Source: Actinomycetota bacterium | GTDB taxonomy: Bacteria > Actinomycetota > Acidimicrobiia > Acidimicrobiales > RAAP-2 | Assembly: GCA_021324045.1 (NCBI GenBank) | Contig: JAJPJV010000041.1 | Location: forward strand, 1-55,268 | Length of the DNA stretch: 55,268 nucleotides | Reading direction: 5' to 3' | Shown: piece after piece, positions 18,548 through 27,126 of the stretch | Layout: every line of letters starts with the position of its first letter | How positions within the stretch are numbered: position 1 is the first letter of the stretch | Notes under the pieces: generated by a model | Seen by the model: the letters and a program-made list of their open reading frames with translations, nothing else | Databases searched by the model: none | What the model was told of the DNA's origin: nothing | Position numbers and translations under genes: made by a program

Positions 18548-20575
18548 TCAAGGGGAGAAGGGCGCCCGGGCTTCCTCGAACGAGGCCCCTGGTGGCTCTG
18601 CCCCGGTCTGACCCCGATGGACGCCGAGCGCCGAGCGGGTGGCCGCGGCGATCCCCGGCCCGTCGAGCCCGAGCTCGCTCAACAGGTCGTCGAGCCTTCC
18701 CTGGGGAATGTAGCGGCGTGGGACACCAAGGGTGGAGATCGTCTTGGGCATCGGCCGCCCGTCATCGGCCAGCTGCCTCATCGCATCGACCAGGAACATG
18801 CCCGCCCCGCCGAATCGGAAGGCATCCTCGGCAGTGATGACCACCTCGTGACGTGAAGCATCGTCGAGCATCTCTGGGTCAGGGGGACTGACGACCCGCA
18901 CATCCCAGAGCGTCACGTCGATGCCGGAACGTGCGAGCTCGTCTGCCGCCGCCTCGCAGGCACCGACGAGCTTCCCCACGCCCAGCAGGCACACCCTCCC
19001 GTCGCCGCGGCGGAGCAGGCGGGCGTGCAATCCGTGGCCGACTGCCTCGGGTGGCACCTGGCGAGCGGGGCGCTGGGCAACCTTGGGAAAACGGATCACC
19101 GAGGGTCCTGGGAGCGCGAGCGCCTGCTCGAGCATGACGTCCACCTCTTGAGGGGACGAGGGGGCGAAGACCGTCATCCCCGGGATCGACAGGGTCAAGG
19201 TGAAGTCGAGGAGGCCGTGGTGGCTCGGGCCGTCGTCGCCGGTGATCCCAGCGCGGTCGAGCACGAAGACCACGGGGAGGCCGTGGAGACCGACGTCGAG
19301 GTTGGCCTGGTCGAAGGCCCGGGTGAAGAACGTCGAGTAGACGGCGACGATCGGGCGAAGACCGCCCATGGCCATGCCGGCGGCTGCGGTGACGGCGTGC
19401 TGCTCGGCGATCCCCACGTCGATGCAGCGGTCCGGGAAGCGGGACTCCATGGGGAGCAGGCCGGTCGGGCCGGGCATCGCGGCCGTCAGCGCGACGACCT
19501 CTTTGCGGAGCTCGGCTTGGCGAAGCAGCGCACGCGTGAAGGCCTCGGTATAGGTGAGCTGCTGGGACTCCACGCCGGTGGCGGCGTGCGCTGCCTCAGC
19601 GTCGTCTCCGGTCGCGTGGTCGTTGCTCGGCAAGCGAACCTTGACGTCGTGGAGATGCTGCACGTAGTCCTGCTCTGCAGGGGCGTACCCGCGGCCCTTG
19701 TGGGTGATGCAGTGCACAACGATCGGACCGTCCCACTCCGCGGCGTTCCGGAATGCATGCTCCATCTGGGCGATGTCGTGCCCGTCGATCGGGCCCGCGT
19801 AGCGGATGCCCAGTGCCTCGAAGAAGGTGTGCGGGGCAACGATCTCCCGCAGGGCCCCGACCAGGCCTCGGACGCTCGAGTAGGCAAGACCGCCGACGCC
19901 GGGCACGTCCCGGAGGGCTTGACGGATCCGTTCTCGTGCCTGCACGTACCTCGGGTTCAGTCGCAGGCTGGTCAGGCTCTGGGTGAGCAAGGACACCGTT
20001 GGCGCATACGAACGCCCGTTGTCGTTCAGCACGATCACCACACGGCTCCGGGAGTGACCGAGATTGTTGAGCGCTTCGTAGGCCATGCCGCCGGTGAGGG
20101 CCCCATCCCCGACGACGGCCACGACGCGGCGACGGGGCGTGGCGGGCTCCGAGCCCTGCGATGCCGCGCGTCGCGCCTCGGCCATCTCGAAGGCCGTGGA
20201 GAGGCCGTGGGCGTAGGACAGCGCCGTCGAGGCGTGGCTGTTCTCGATCCAGTCGTGGTCGGATTCGCTCCGGTTCGGGTAGCCCGACAGGCCCCCACGC
20301 CGCCGCAGGTCACCGAAGCGGTATCGCCTGCCCGTCACGAGCTTGTGCACGTACGCCTGGTGCCCGGTGTCCCAGAGGATGGCGTCGGTCGGCGAGTTGA
20401 AGACCCGATGCAGTGCAAGCGTGAGCTCGACGGCTCCGAGGTTCGAACCGAGGTGCCCACCGGTGGTCGTCACGGTCTCCACCAGGAAACTGCGGATCTC
20501 CTCTGCCAGCTGGTTGAGCTGGTCATAGTCGAGGAGCCGAAGATCAGCAGGCGTCTCGATTGTCTGAAGGATCAT
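18548..20575 (-). CDS. dxs: 1-deoxy-D-xylulose-5-phosphate synthase
   Basis: DXS condenses pyruvate and glyceraldehyde 3-phosphate to start the MEP pathway to isoprenoids, and its product also feeds thiamine and pyridoxal synthesis. At 675 aa it shows GGHLGSNLGAVELTLALH near residue 40, the thiamine-diphosphate motif GDGALTGGMAYEALNNLG, the catalytic-glutamate segment DVGIAEQHAVT, and the C-terminal transketolase domain. The C-terminal 40 residues are longer than usual and Gly/Pro-rich. A TAGGTT box (20609-20604, reverse) and GAGG element lie upstream of the ATG, giving a short leader. Diverges from tldD. Confidence 0.96.
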   Translation of the reverse strand: MILQTIETPADLRLLDYDQLNQLAEEIRSFLVETVTTTGGHLGSNLGAVELTLALHRVFNSPTDAILWDTGHQAYVHKLVTGRRYRFGDLRRRGGLSGYPNRSESDHDWIENSHASTALSYAHGLSTAFEMAEARRAASQGSEPATPRRRVVAVVGDGALTGGMAYEALNNLGHSRSRVVIVLNDNGRSYAPTVSLLTQSLTSLRLNPRYVQARERIRQALRDVPGVGGLAYSSVRGLVGALREIVAPHTFFEALGIRYAGPIDGHDIAQMEHAFRNAAEWDGPIVVHCITHKGRGYAPAEQDYVQHLHDVKVRLPSNDHATGDDAEAAHAATGVESQQLTYTEAFTRALLRQAELRKEVVALTAAMPGPTGLLPMESRFPDRCIDVGIAEQHAVTAAAGMAMGGLRPIVAVYSTFFTRAFDQANLDVGLHGLPVVFVLDRAGITGDDGPSHHGLLDFTLTLSIPGMTVFAPSSPQEVDVMLEQALALPGPSVIRFPKVAQRPARQVPPEAVGHGLHARLLRRGDGRVCLLGVGKLVGACEAAADELARSGIDVTLWDVRVVSPPDPEMLDDASRHEVVITAEDAFRFGGAGMFLVDAMRQLADDGRPMPKTISTLGVPRRYIPQGRLDDLLSELGLDGPGIAAATRSALGVHRGQTGAEPPGASFEEARAPFSP

Positions 20576-20738
20576 CTGGCAAGACCTCGGATCGACTCAC
20601 CACAACCTATCCTCGATCCACTCCCGAGGGCTGGCACGGCCCTGGTCCCGGCGTGCCATGGTCCGCACCGCCGGCCCTGAGTGCGCCGCTCTTCGGTGCT
20701 CGACCCGGCGCAGGTCGAAGGACCAGCGGTCGCCCCGG

Positions 20739-20754
20739 TACGCTACGACCTGCA
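20739..20754 (+). promoter_or_regulatory. Near-leaderless promoter -10 of tldD
   Basis: TACGCT at 20739-20744, 9 bases, then ATG at 20754. It selects this start over the upstream in-frame start at 20658, which lies before the promoter. Confidence 0.5.
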
Positions 20755-22154
20755 TGGTCGAATCACCCCTGATCGAACCGCCGGTCCTCGAGCGCGTCCT
20801 GCGCGTGGCCTTGGCACGCGGCGGCGACATGGCCGAGGTCTTTGCCGAGGATCGCCAGAGCTCCTCGGCGCTCCTCGACGACCGGCGCATCGAAGAACTG
20901 GCCTCCGGGAGGGAGCGTGGTGCGGGGATCCGGGTGGTCGTGGGCGAGACGACCGGCTTCGCCCACACCGCCGACCTGAGCGAGCCAGGGCTGCTCGCAG
21001 CTGCGGAGGCCGCGGCATCGGTGGCGCGCGAAGGCGGCGGAGGGGTCAGGACGGTCGCGTTGTCGCCACGTCGATCGAGGCCCGCACGCCAGTTCCGCCT
21101 CCCGTCCACTGTCGCCAAGGCAGAGAAGCTCGAGCTCCTCGCCAGGGCCGACGATGCGGCGCGTTCCAGTGGTGGTGCGATCACCCAGGTCCAAGTCGGT
21201 TACGCAGACAGCTTCCGGCGGATCCTGATCGCCTCCTCCGACGGCGTGCTGGCCGAGGACGAGCAGGTTCGAACCCGCCTCGGCGTCTCGTGCGTGGCCA
21301 ACGGGGACACCGGGATGCAAACGGGTTACGAGACGCTGGCGCGCACCGAAGGATTCGAGGTCTTCGATCGCGTCGACGTCGAGGAGCTCGCCCGCGTCGC
21401 AGCGAGGCGTGCCCTCACCAAGCTGGCTGCGCGGCCGGCGCCCACGGGCGAGCTGCCTGTCGTCCTGGCGCACGGGAGCGGTGGGATCCTCTTCCACGAA
21501 GCCTGTGGGCACGGGCTGGAGGCCGACCACATCGTGAAAGACGCCTCCGTGTACGTCGGGCAGATCGGCAAGCAGGTGGCGAGCCCGCTCGTCACCCTCG
21601 TCGATGACGGCACCGTCACTGGCGAGTGGGGCAACTTCGCGGTCGACGACGAAGGGCACCCTGCGTCACGCAACGTCCTCATCGACCACGGGGTCCTCAC
21701 CGATTACCTCTGGGACTGGCTGCGAGCCCGAAAGGAGGGGCGGCGCTCCTCGGGCAACGGCAGGCGTCAGAGCTACCAGCACCTTCCAATGGTCCGGATG
21801 ACCAACACGTTCCTGCTCGCCGGGGAGGATGACCCCGAGGAGATCATCGCCCAGACCCCCAGAGGGGTCTACGTCGCCAAGCTCGGCGGGGGACAGGTCA
21901 ACACGACGACCGGGGACTTCGTGTTCGGCACCTCGGAGGCATACCTGATCGAAGACGGCAGGGTGACCGAGCCGCTTCGTGACGCGAACCTGATCGGCAA
22001 CGGCCCGGAGATCCTTCGACGAATCGACGCGCTCGGAACGGACTTCGAGATGACCCCGGGCACCTGTGGCAAGGACGGCCAGTCCGTTCCGGTCGGGTGT
22101 GGCCAGGCGACCTTGCGGCTCACCGGCATCACCATCGGGGGGACCTCAGGGTGA
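20754..22154 (+). CDS. tldD: Metallopeptidase TldD
   Basis: The catalytic subunit of the TldD-TldE protease, which in E. coli cleaves unfolded peptides and matures microcin precursors. The 466-residue protein has the hallmark zinc-binding HEACGH (HExxxH) within ILFHEACGHGLEAD, a downstream C-terminal cysteine (PVGCGQATLRLTGI) where the third ligand is expected, and NTTTGDFVFG. tldE starts inside its stop codon, so both subunits are made together. The natural substrate is unknown; no bacteriocin-like precursor was seen nearby. Confidence 0.93.
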   Translation: MVESPLIEPPVLERVLRVALARGGDMAEVFAEDRQSSSALLDDRRIEELASGRERGAGIRVVVGETTGFAHTADLSEPGLLAAAEAAASVAREGGGGVRTVALSPRRSRPARQFRLPSTVAKAEKLELLARADDAARSSGGAITQVQVGYADSFRRILIASSDGVLAEDEQVRTRLGVSCVANGDTGMQTGYETLARTEGFEVFDRVDVEELARVAARRALTKLAARPAPTGELPVVLAHGSGGILFHEACGHGLEADHIVKDASVYVGQIGKQVASPLVTLVDDGTVTGEWGNFAVDDEGHPASRNVLIDHGVLTDYLWDWLRARKEGRRSSGNGRRQSYQHLPMVRMTNTFLLAGEDDPEEIIAQTPRGVYVAKLGGGQVNTTTGDFVFGTSEAYLIEDGRVTEPLRDANLIGNGPEILRRIDALGTDFEMTPGTCGKDGQSVPVGCGQATLRLTGITIGGTSG

Positions 22155-23509
22155 GCGATCTGCTCGAGCTCGCCGAGGCCGTGGCGTCACGAGCACGGCC
22201 CGGCGAGGAAGTCGAGGCCTATGTCGCCCGAGGCCACGAAACCGAGATCCGGGTCTTCGAAGGGGAGATCGAGTCGCTGTCGTCGGCGACGACCTCGGGA
22301 ATCGGGATCCGTGTGCTCGTCGGCGGTGATGGGGCCGGATCGCGTCTGGGCTTTGCCTGGGCTGGTTCCCTCGATCCTGACGTCGTGTCCGCCACGCTGG
22401 AGGAGGCACGCGACAACGCGGCGTTTGCGACCCCGGACCCTGAGGTCGACTTCGCTCGCTTCGACGGCGTCGCGCCCGTGGCGCTCGACCTGTGGGACCC
22501 CGAGCTAACGGACACCCCGACCGACCGGAAGGTCTCGATGGCGCTCGAGCTCGAGCGGCGAGTGCGAGCAGGCGATCGACGCATCCGCCAGGTCGCCTCG
22601 GCCGACTACGGGGACGACCGTGTGGAGGTCGCGCTTGCCTCGAGCGTCGGCCTGCGCGCCGAGATGTGCCGGACCAGCGCCGTCGTGTCGGTGTCGGCCA
22701 TCGCTGGTGAAGGTCCCGACAGCCAGACCGGGACGGGCTTCAGCGCAGCGAGGGGTCCCGGCGGTCTCGACCTCGACGCGGCGGTCAACGACGCGCTGAC
22801 CCGATCGACGCGCCTGCTCGGCGCGGTCAAGCCGCGCTCAGGTCGGGTGACGGTCGTCTTCGACCCCCGCGTGACCTCGTCGTTGCTGGCGATCGTCGCC
22901 AGCGCCTTGTCGGGCGAAGCCGTGGTGAAGGGGCGCTCGTTCTTCGCCGAGCGCCTCGGTGAGGTCGTTGCGACACCCGAGGTGACCCTGGTCGACGACC
23001 CGACGGACCGGCGCGCGCTCTCTGCAGCGACCCATGACGCCGAAGGCCTCGCCTGTCGCCGGAACGTATTGATCGAAGGTGGGCGTCTGCGGGGCTTCGT
23101 CTACGACACCGTCTCGGCGAACCGGGCCGGAACGACATCGACGGGCTCGGCGGTCCGGGGAGGGTACGCGGGGACCCCTGGGGCCGGGTGCCGGGCAGTG
23201 GTGCTGAACCCGGGCGAGCTCGACGGCGACGGCGTGCTGGCAGCGGTGGGCGAGGGCCTCTACGTGCAATCGGTGTCGGGTCTGCACTCCGGGGTGAGCC
23301 CGGTGAGCGGGGATTTCTCCGTTGGTGCCGAAGGCCTCATGATCCGAGGGGGTGCGCTCGCAGAGCCGGTGCGCGAGATGACCATCGCCTCCACCCTCCA
23401 GCGCATGCTGCAGTCGGTGGTCTGCGTGGGTGGGGACCTTGAGTGGCTGCCCGGGATTGCGGCGGGGCAGACCCTCGCCGTGGGCGACATGCAGCTGAGC
23501 GGACGCTGA
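22151..23509 (+). CDS. tldE: TldE/PmbA family protein
   Basis: The non-catalytic partner of TldD (452 aa). It shares the fold but lacks the HExxxH motif, as expected: the corresponding region reads SLLAIVASALSGEAV. Conserved PmbA phrases include VFEGEIESLSS, TFxSANRAGTTSTGSAVRG-like sequence, and FSVGAEGLMIRGG near the C-terminus. The GTG start at 22151 overlaps the tldD stop by four bases (GTGA); the upstream in-frame residues belong to tldD. It is convergent with the cation-efflux gene, leaving only 5 bases between stops. Confidence 0.92.
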   Translation: MSDLLELAEAVASRARPGEEVEAYVARGHETEIRVFEGEIESLSSATTSGIGIRVLVGGDGAGSRLGFAWAGSLDPDVVSATLEEARDNAAFATPDPEVDFARFDGVAPVALDLWDPELTDTPTDRKVSMALELERRVRAGDRRIRQVASADYGDDRVEVALASSVGLRAEMCRTSAVVSVSAIAGEGPDSQTGTGFSAARGPGGLDLDAAVNDALTRSTRLLGAVKPRSGRVTVVFDPRVTSSLLAIVASALSGEAVVKGRSFFAERLGEVVATPEVTLVDDPTDRRALSAATHDAEGLACRRNVLIEGGRLRGFVYDTVSANRAGTTSTGSAVRGGYAGTPGAGCRAVVLNPGELDGDGVLAAVGEGLYVQSVSGLHSGVSPVSGDFSVGAEGLMIRGGALAEPVREMTIASTLQRMLQSVVCVGGDLEWLPGIAAGQTLAVGDMQLSGR

Positions 23510-23514
23510 TCGGC

Positions 23515-24447
23515 TCAACGCGCCGACGTGGTGCTCGTCGGCTGGGAGGGCCCCGAAGGCACGGGACGGCCGTTGACGGCATGGAGGTTCGGGGTGGCGC
23601 AGACCTCGCACTCGGCGTCGAGCGTGGCGTGCTCGATCCCAAAGCGTGAGGCGAGGCGGGCCTTCACCGCGGCCGTGACCGCCTGGGCCTCTTCCAGCGT
23701 GGGGTGCCCGGCGAGGATGACGTGTGCGGACAGAAGGAGGACCTCCGAGGACAGGCTCCAGATGTGCAGGTCGTGCACCTCGGTGACGTCCCCGCCTTCG
23801 AGCATCGCCGCTTCGACCTGGTGGACGTCGAGCCCCTTCGGGCTCGATTCGAGGAGCACGTCGGCCACTTCACGCAGGAGTCCCACCGCGCGGTACCCGA
23901 TGACGATCGCCACCGCCAGCGCCACGGCTGGGTCGAGCCAGAACAGGCCTCCGGTCGTCAGGATGACGATGCCGGTGACGGTGACGCACGCAGCCGTCGC
24001 CGCGTCGGCGACGGTGTCCAACAGGACCGATCGCATGTTGAGGTCCTGGTCCCCGCGCAACACGAGCGCGCCCGCGAGCATCCCCACGGCGGCGATCGCG
24101 CTGATGACCACCACCGCGACGCCGTGGACACGAGGCGCGCCGCTGACCAGGCGTTCGATGCTGGCCACCACCACGGCAGCCATCACCGCCACGACCAGCG
24201 AAGCGTTGGCGAGCGCAGCCAAGATGGTGGTGCGCTCGTAGCCGTAGGAGCGCTTCGCCGTCGGGGCCCGCTTGGCGAGCCGGATACTCAAAAGTGACAA
24301 CCCGATGGCCAGGGCGTCGGTGAGGTAGTCCCCGGCAGCGGAGAGCACGGCCAGGGAGTGCGCGACCGCCCCTACGACGGCGAGGGCTGCGAGCAGCACA
24401 GCGTTCAGGACGAAGACGAAGGCCAGACGGCTCTGGCGTGACCTCAC
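23515..24447 (-). CDS. Cation diffusion facilitator family transporter
   Basis: A membrane antiporter that exports divalent metal such as zinc in exchange for protons. The 310-residue protein has six predicted membrane segments. The metal-site motif of segment 2 reads GDYLTDA and that of segment 5 reads DTVADA, so aspartates replace the common histidines. The C-terminal cytoplasmic domain (VTEVHDLHIWSLSSEV) is followed by a Cys-rich tail. The GTG at 24447 is set by a TAGGCT box exactly 7 bases upstream; the long basic extension before it is unlikely to be translated. Metal specificity is uncertain, since the D/D arrangement departs from the Zn-type H/D pattern. Confidence 0.88.
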   Translation of the reverse strand: MRSRQSRLAFVFVLNAVLLAALAVVGAVAHSLAVLSAAGDYLTDALAIGLSLLSIRLAKRAPTAKRSYGYERTTILAALANASLVVAVMAAVVVASIERLVSGAPRVHGVAVVVISAIAAVGMLAGALVLRGDQDLNMRSVLLDTVADAATAACVTVTGIVILTTGGLFWLDPAVALAVAIVIGYRAVGLLREVADVLLESSPKGLDVHQVEAAMLEGGDVTEVHDLHIWSLSSEVLLLSAHVILAGHPTLEEAQAVTAAVKARLASRFGIEHATLDAECEVCATPNLHAVNGRPVPSGPSQPTSTTSAR

Positions 24448-24460
24448 CACGTCGAGCCTA
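24447..24460 (-). promoter_or_regulatory. Leaderless promoter -10 of the cation-efflux gene
   Basis: Reverse-strand TAGGCT (24460-24455), 7 bases, then GTG at 24447. Confidence 0.5.
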
Positions 24461-24526
24461 TGGCGAAGCGGGCGGGGTCTTCGAGGTCTGCAGGCGTCGG
24501 ACGAGCGCCCGAGATGGCGACGACCG

Positions 24527-24859
24527 CTACGGCGCGGTGGCCGCCGTGGACGTGTTCCCGGACCCCGAAGAGGCGCTGCCGGCGGAACTTCCCCCCGACG
24601 CACCGTTCGATCCCGCGCCGTGGTCCGTGCTCCCGTCCTTCGCGCCGTCGCGTGCGCGAGCGTCACCGTTGGCGCGCGAGGTCGAGCGGTTGTCGGTCCG
24701 GTAGAAGCCGCTCCCCTTCAAGACGATGCCCACGGACCCGAAGACCTTGCGGAGGGTGCCCCCGCACGTCGGGCAGACCTGGAGGGGGGCGTCGGAGAAG
24801 GACTGGACGGCCTCGAGCCTTCGCCCGCAGGCCGTGCACGAATACTCATAGGTCGGCAT
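24527..24859 (-). CDS. FmdB-type zinc-ribbon protein
   Basis: A small protein (110 aa) whose first 50 residues are the FmdB/CxxC zinc ribbon: MPTYEYSCTACGRRLE followed by VCPTCGG. The phrase FGSVGIVLKGSGFYRTD after the ribbon is typical of the family. The remainder is a Gly/Ser/Thr-rich disordered tail. Some relatives were linked to regulation of formamidase genes, but the function is not established. ATG 24859 is preceded by GGGAGGG, a good ribosome-binding site; the open frame upstream was excluded for that reason. Diverges from moaC. Confidence 0.82.
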   Translation of the reverse strand: MPTYEYSCTACGRRLEAVQSFSDAPLQVCPTCGGTLRKVFGSVGIVLKGSGFYRTDNRSTSRANGDARARDGAKDGSTDHGAGSNGASGGSSAGSASSGSGNTSTAATAP

Positions 24860-24950
24860 GCGCCCTCCCGGTCCGGTTAGCACTCTCAGCCTTTGACTGC
24901 TAATCCTAACGTGTCGCTGCTGTTCGCACGGCCCGACGTGCAATTCGTCC

Positions 24951-24963
24951 TAGACTCTGGGTG
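24951..24963 (+). promoter_or_regulatory. Leaderless promoter -10 of moaC
   Basis: TAGACT at 24951-24956, 6 bases, then GTG at 24963. Confidence 0.5.
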
Positions 24964-25454
24964 TGCCGGACCGCAGCTTGGCGCATCTCGATCCTCTTGG
25001 TGGCGCCAGAGTCGTCGACGCCGGTCCCCGCGAACCAACGCATCGCCGGGCGCTGGCACGATCGCGAGTGAAGATGCGTCCTGAGACGACGGCCAAGGTC
25101 GCCAACAATGCCATGACCAAAGGCGACGTGCTGGCCGCGGCCCGGATCGCCGGCATCCAGGCGGCCAAGCGAACGGCGGACCTGCTGCCCATGTGCCACC
25201 CCGTGCTCGTCGGCACCGTGGCGATCAATTTCTCGATCGGTGACGATTGGGTCGAGGTCGAGGCCCAGGTCGAGACGGTAGACCGCACCGGGGTGGAGAT
25301 GGAGGCCATGACCGCCAGCGCGGTGGCGGCGCTCACCATCTACGACATGTGCAAGTCCGTCGATCGGACCATGACGATCGAGCAGGTCGCACTTTGGGAG
25401 AAGCTCGGCGGGCGATCGGGCCACTGGCAGCGCAACGCCCTCGCTGAGCCCTGA
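24963..25454 (+). CDS. moaC: Cyclic pyranopterin monophosphate synthase MoaC
   Basis: MoaC converts the MoaA product 3',8-cyclo-7,8-dihydro-GTP to cyclic pyranopterin monophosphate in molybdenum-cofactor synthesis. At 163 aa it is full length: LAHLDPLGGARVVD at the N-terminus, KGDVLAAARIAGIQAAKRT, the active-site MCHPV, and EMEAMTASAVAALTIYDMCK. The GTG start matches both the family N-terminus and the TAGACT box. No other moa or moe gene is in the window. Convergent with the proline-rich gene, separated by a hairpin. Confidence 0.94.
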   Translation: MPDRSLAHLDPLGGARVVDAGPREPTHRRALARSRVKMRPETTAKVANNAMTKGDVLAAARIAGIQAAKRTADLLPMCHPVLVGTVAINFSIGDDWVEVEAQVETVDRTGVEMEAMTASAVAALTIYDMCKSVDRTMTIEQVALWEKLGGRSGHWQRNALAEP

Positions 25455-25480
25455 CCGCCGGAGCGGAGGGTTCCGGTCAG
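25451..25480. terminator. Hairpin between moaC and the convergent proline-rich gene
   Basis: CTGACCG (25451-25457) pairs perfectly with CGGTCAG (25474-25480), spanning the moaC stop and the end of the reverse gene. It lacks a T-run. A bidirectional terminator of the actinobacterial stem-only type is plausible. Confidence 0.35.
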
Positions 25481-26862
25481 GATCGACGGCGCCCTGAGCG
25501 GGTGAAGAAGTCCGGGGTGATCGGCGGCGCCTGGAGCGGCTCGCGGTCCTTCCCGGCCGTCGATCCGACGACGCGTGGAGGGGTGGTGAGCTCGCCACCA
25601 GCGACCGTTCCGGCGACGACCCGAGCTGGGGGTTGGGTCGGCTCGTCCTGAACGAACGCATCGGTGCCGGATCGACCGCCCCCGGCGGGGTGGTCGGCCA
25701 CGGTGGTGTAGCCGGGAGGAGGAGGCGGCGGTTCGGCGGCCCCTGCGCCCGGGGTTCCGATCCCGGGCGTTCCCTCGAGGTGGCGCCCATCTCCTGGGGG
25801 TTGGGACGGGTCATCCCGCCTCGGGGCGAACCCCGGCGGGGGTGCCGGCACGGATCCCGTGCCGACCGCATACCCCGGTGGTGGAGCGGGGACGGCGGGT
25901 GTCGCCTCGGAGGGCGACCCGGGGTCTTCGTCCCACTGCCACCCCTGAGTGAGGTCCCCCAACGAGGACGTTCTGGTGTCGAAGGGTGCGAGCTCGTTCA
26001 GCGGGGCAACCGTACCGTTGGCTGCCGTGGCGATCGATGCGCCGGCCGGTCCTTCGAAGCGATCCGTGCGGACGCCACTTTCGACGCCGCTCGGAGAGCT
26101 CCCGGGTTTGGCCATTGAGGAGCTGAACCCCGCCGGAGGGGGTGGGACCGGAGCACCGGTTTCCCCACGGTCGGCCTCGGCCGAAGGGGTGCTGGGCGGT
26201 CCCGGCGGAGGGCTGTCCGGGGCCCACGAAAACCCGACCGGCGGAGGGGGGAGCGGGCCCGAGGATGCCGGAGGAGCCGTCGGGGGAAGTGGTCCCTCCT
26301 CGAGCAGCGCGGCGAGCGCTGCCTCTTCGCGTTCCCTCGAGCGCCTGCCGAACAGGCGCCGCCGCCGTGGCCGTTGCTCGAGAAGATCCTGGGGGAGGAC
26401 GGGCGGGACCGCGGGCGACGAGGCCGGTGGTGCGCCCGGCGGAGGAGTCGTGGTTCCCGCCAGCAGCAATGGCGATCCTACTCCCGCTGCCTGCGGGTGC
26501 TCCGCCGGTGGCGATGCCGTGCCGGAAGGGTCGGCGGACCTGCGCTGCCGTCGATCTGGCCCTGCAGCGATGCTCCGGGGCGGTGGCACACCGATGATCG
26601 GTGGGGGGGTTCCTGGCAGGGAACCCACGGCGTCGATGGGCGAACCCAACGCGATCCCTCTTCCGGTCGCGACCCCGCCGACTGCCGGGAGGGCTTCGTG
26701 GATCTGCAGCACCATCCGGGCGATCTCGGCTTGCGTCTTTTCTATGCGGTCCAAGCGATGGAGGACGTCCTCCCAGTCCGGCAGCGGACTGACCGGCATC
26801 GACCGGACGAGCTCGGAGTGGTCTTCACGACGCCTCCCGCTGGGAACTCCCTCGAGGGTCAT
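25477..26862 (-). CDS. Proline-rich protein with five PPPxG[FY] modules
   Basis: I do not recognise a family. The 461-residue protein starts with a basic/acidic segment, then a short coiled-coil-like helix (WEDVLHRLDRIEKTQAEIA, about residues 30-55), and continues as disordered Pro/Gly/Ser/Thr-rich sequence. Within it the motif P-P-P-x-G-[FY] occurs five times (PPPPVGF, PPPPAGF, PAPPPGY, PAPPPGF, PPPPPPGY), and a basic patch RPRRRRLFGRRSRERE lies in the first half. No signal peptide or membrane segment is seen. That it is real is supported by a TACGCT box 8 bases before ATG 26862 and by the orderly repeats. It diverges from the pilin gene, so a scaffold for pilus or polar proteins is a guess. 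Confidence 0.62.
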   Translation of the reverse strand: MTLEGVPSGRRREDHSELVRSMPVSPLPDWEDVLHRLDRIEKTQAEIARMVLQIHEALPAVGGVATGRGIALGSPIDAVGSLPGTPPPIIGVPPPRSIAAGPDRRQRRSADPSGTASPPAEHPQAAGVGSPLLLAGTTTPPPGAPPASSPAVPPVLPQDLLEQRPRRRRLFGRRSREREEAALAALLEEGPLPPTAPPASSGPLPPPPVGFSWAPDSPPPGPPSTPSAEADRGETGAPVPPPPAGFSSSMAKPGSSPSGVESGVRTDRFEGPAGASIATAANGTVAPLNELAPFDTRTSSLGDLTQGWQWDEDPGSPSEATPAVPAPPPGYAVGTGSVPAPPPGFAPRRDDPSQPPGDGRHLEGTPGIGTPGAGAAEPPPPPPGYTTVADHPAGGGRSGTDAFVQDEPTQPPARVVAGTVAGGELTTPPRVVGSTAGKDREPLQAPPITPDFFTRSGRRRS

Positions 26863-26876
26863 GCGCGGCCAGCGTA
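26862..26876 (-). promoter_or_regulatory. Leaderless promoter -10 of the proline-rich gene
   Basis: Reverse-strand TACGCT (26876-26871), 8 bases, then ATG at 26862. Confidence 0.45.
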
Positions 26877-27050
26877 CTTGAGGCAGGGTCGGAATTCGCG
26901 GTTCTCACTGCCGCGGGGCGGCACGCCGAGCACCGCAGCCCCGGCGCTGGCGCGGTCGGGACCGGGATCCCAGGGCACCCGTCGCCGATTGCGATGAACA
27001 CTCTCCGTAACCAGATGGTGACCATCCGCGACATTGGTGGACCCGCGGGC

Positions 27051-27077
27051 TACCCTTCGGCGGCGGGCCTCGGCCCG
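27051..27077 (+). promoter_or_regulatory. Candidate pilA promoter with a 5'-terminal stem-loop
   Basis: TACCCT at 27051-27056 would place the transcription start near 27063. The next bases, 27064-27077, form a perfect 6-bp GC stem (CGGGCC-TC-GGCCCG) at the very 5' end of a leader of about 64 bases, which also carries GGAAAGG before the ATG. Such a hairpin could stabilise an abundant pilin mRNA. The promoter assignment is inference. Confidence 0.35.
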
Positions 27078-27126
27078 TCATGCATTGACCCATATCGGAG
27101 GACAATTCCGGAAAGGAACCACCACC

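Noticed and set aside
25949-26881. 310-codon forward frame opposite the proline-rich gene
   Set aside because: It has no start signals, and its Gly/Ser/Arg composition fits an antisense of Pro-rich codons. The reverse frame has a promoter box and ordered PPPxG[FY] modules. This is the least certain of the shadow decisions.
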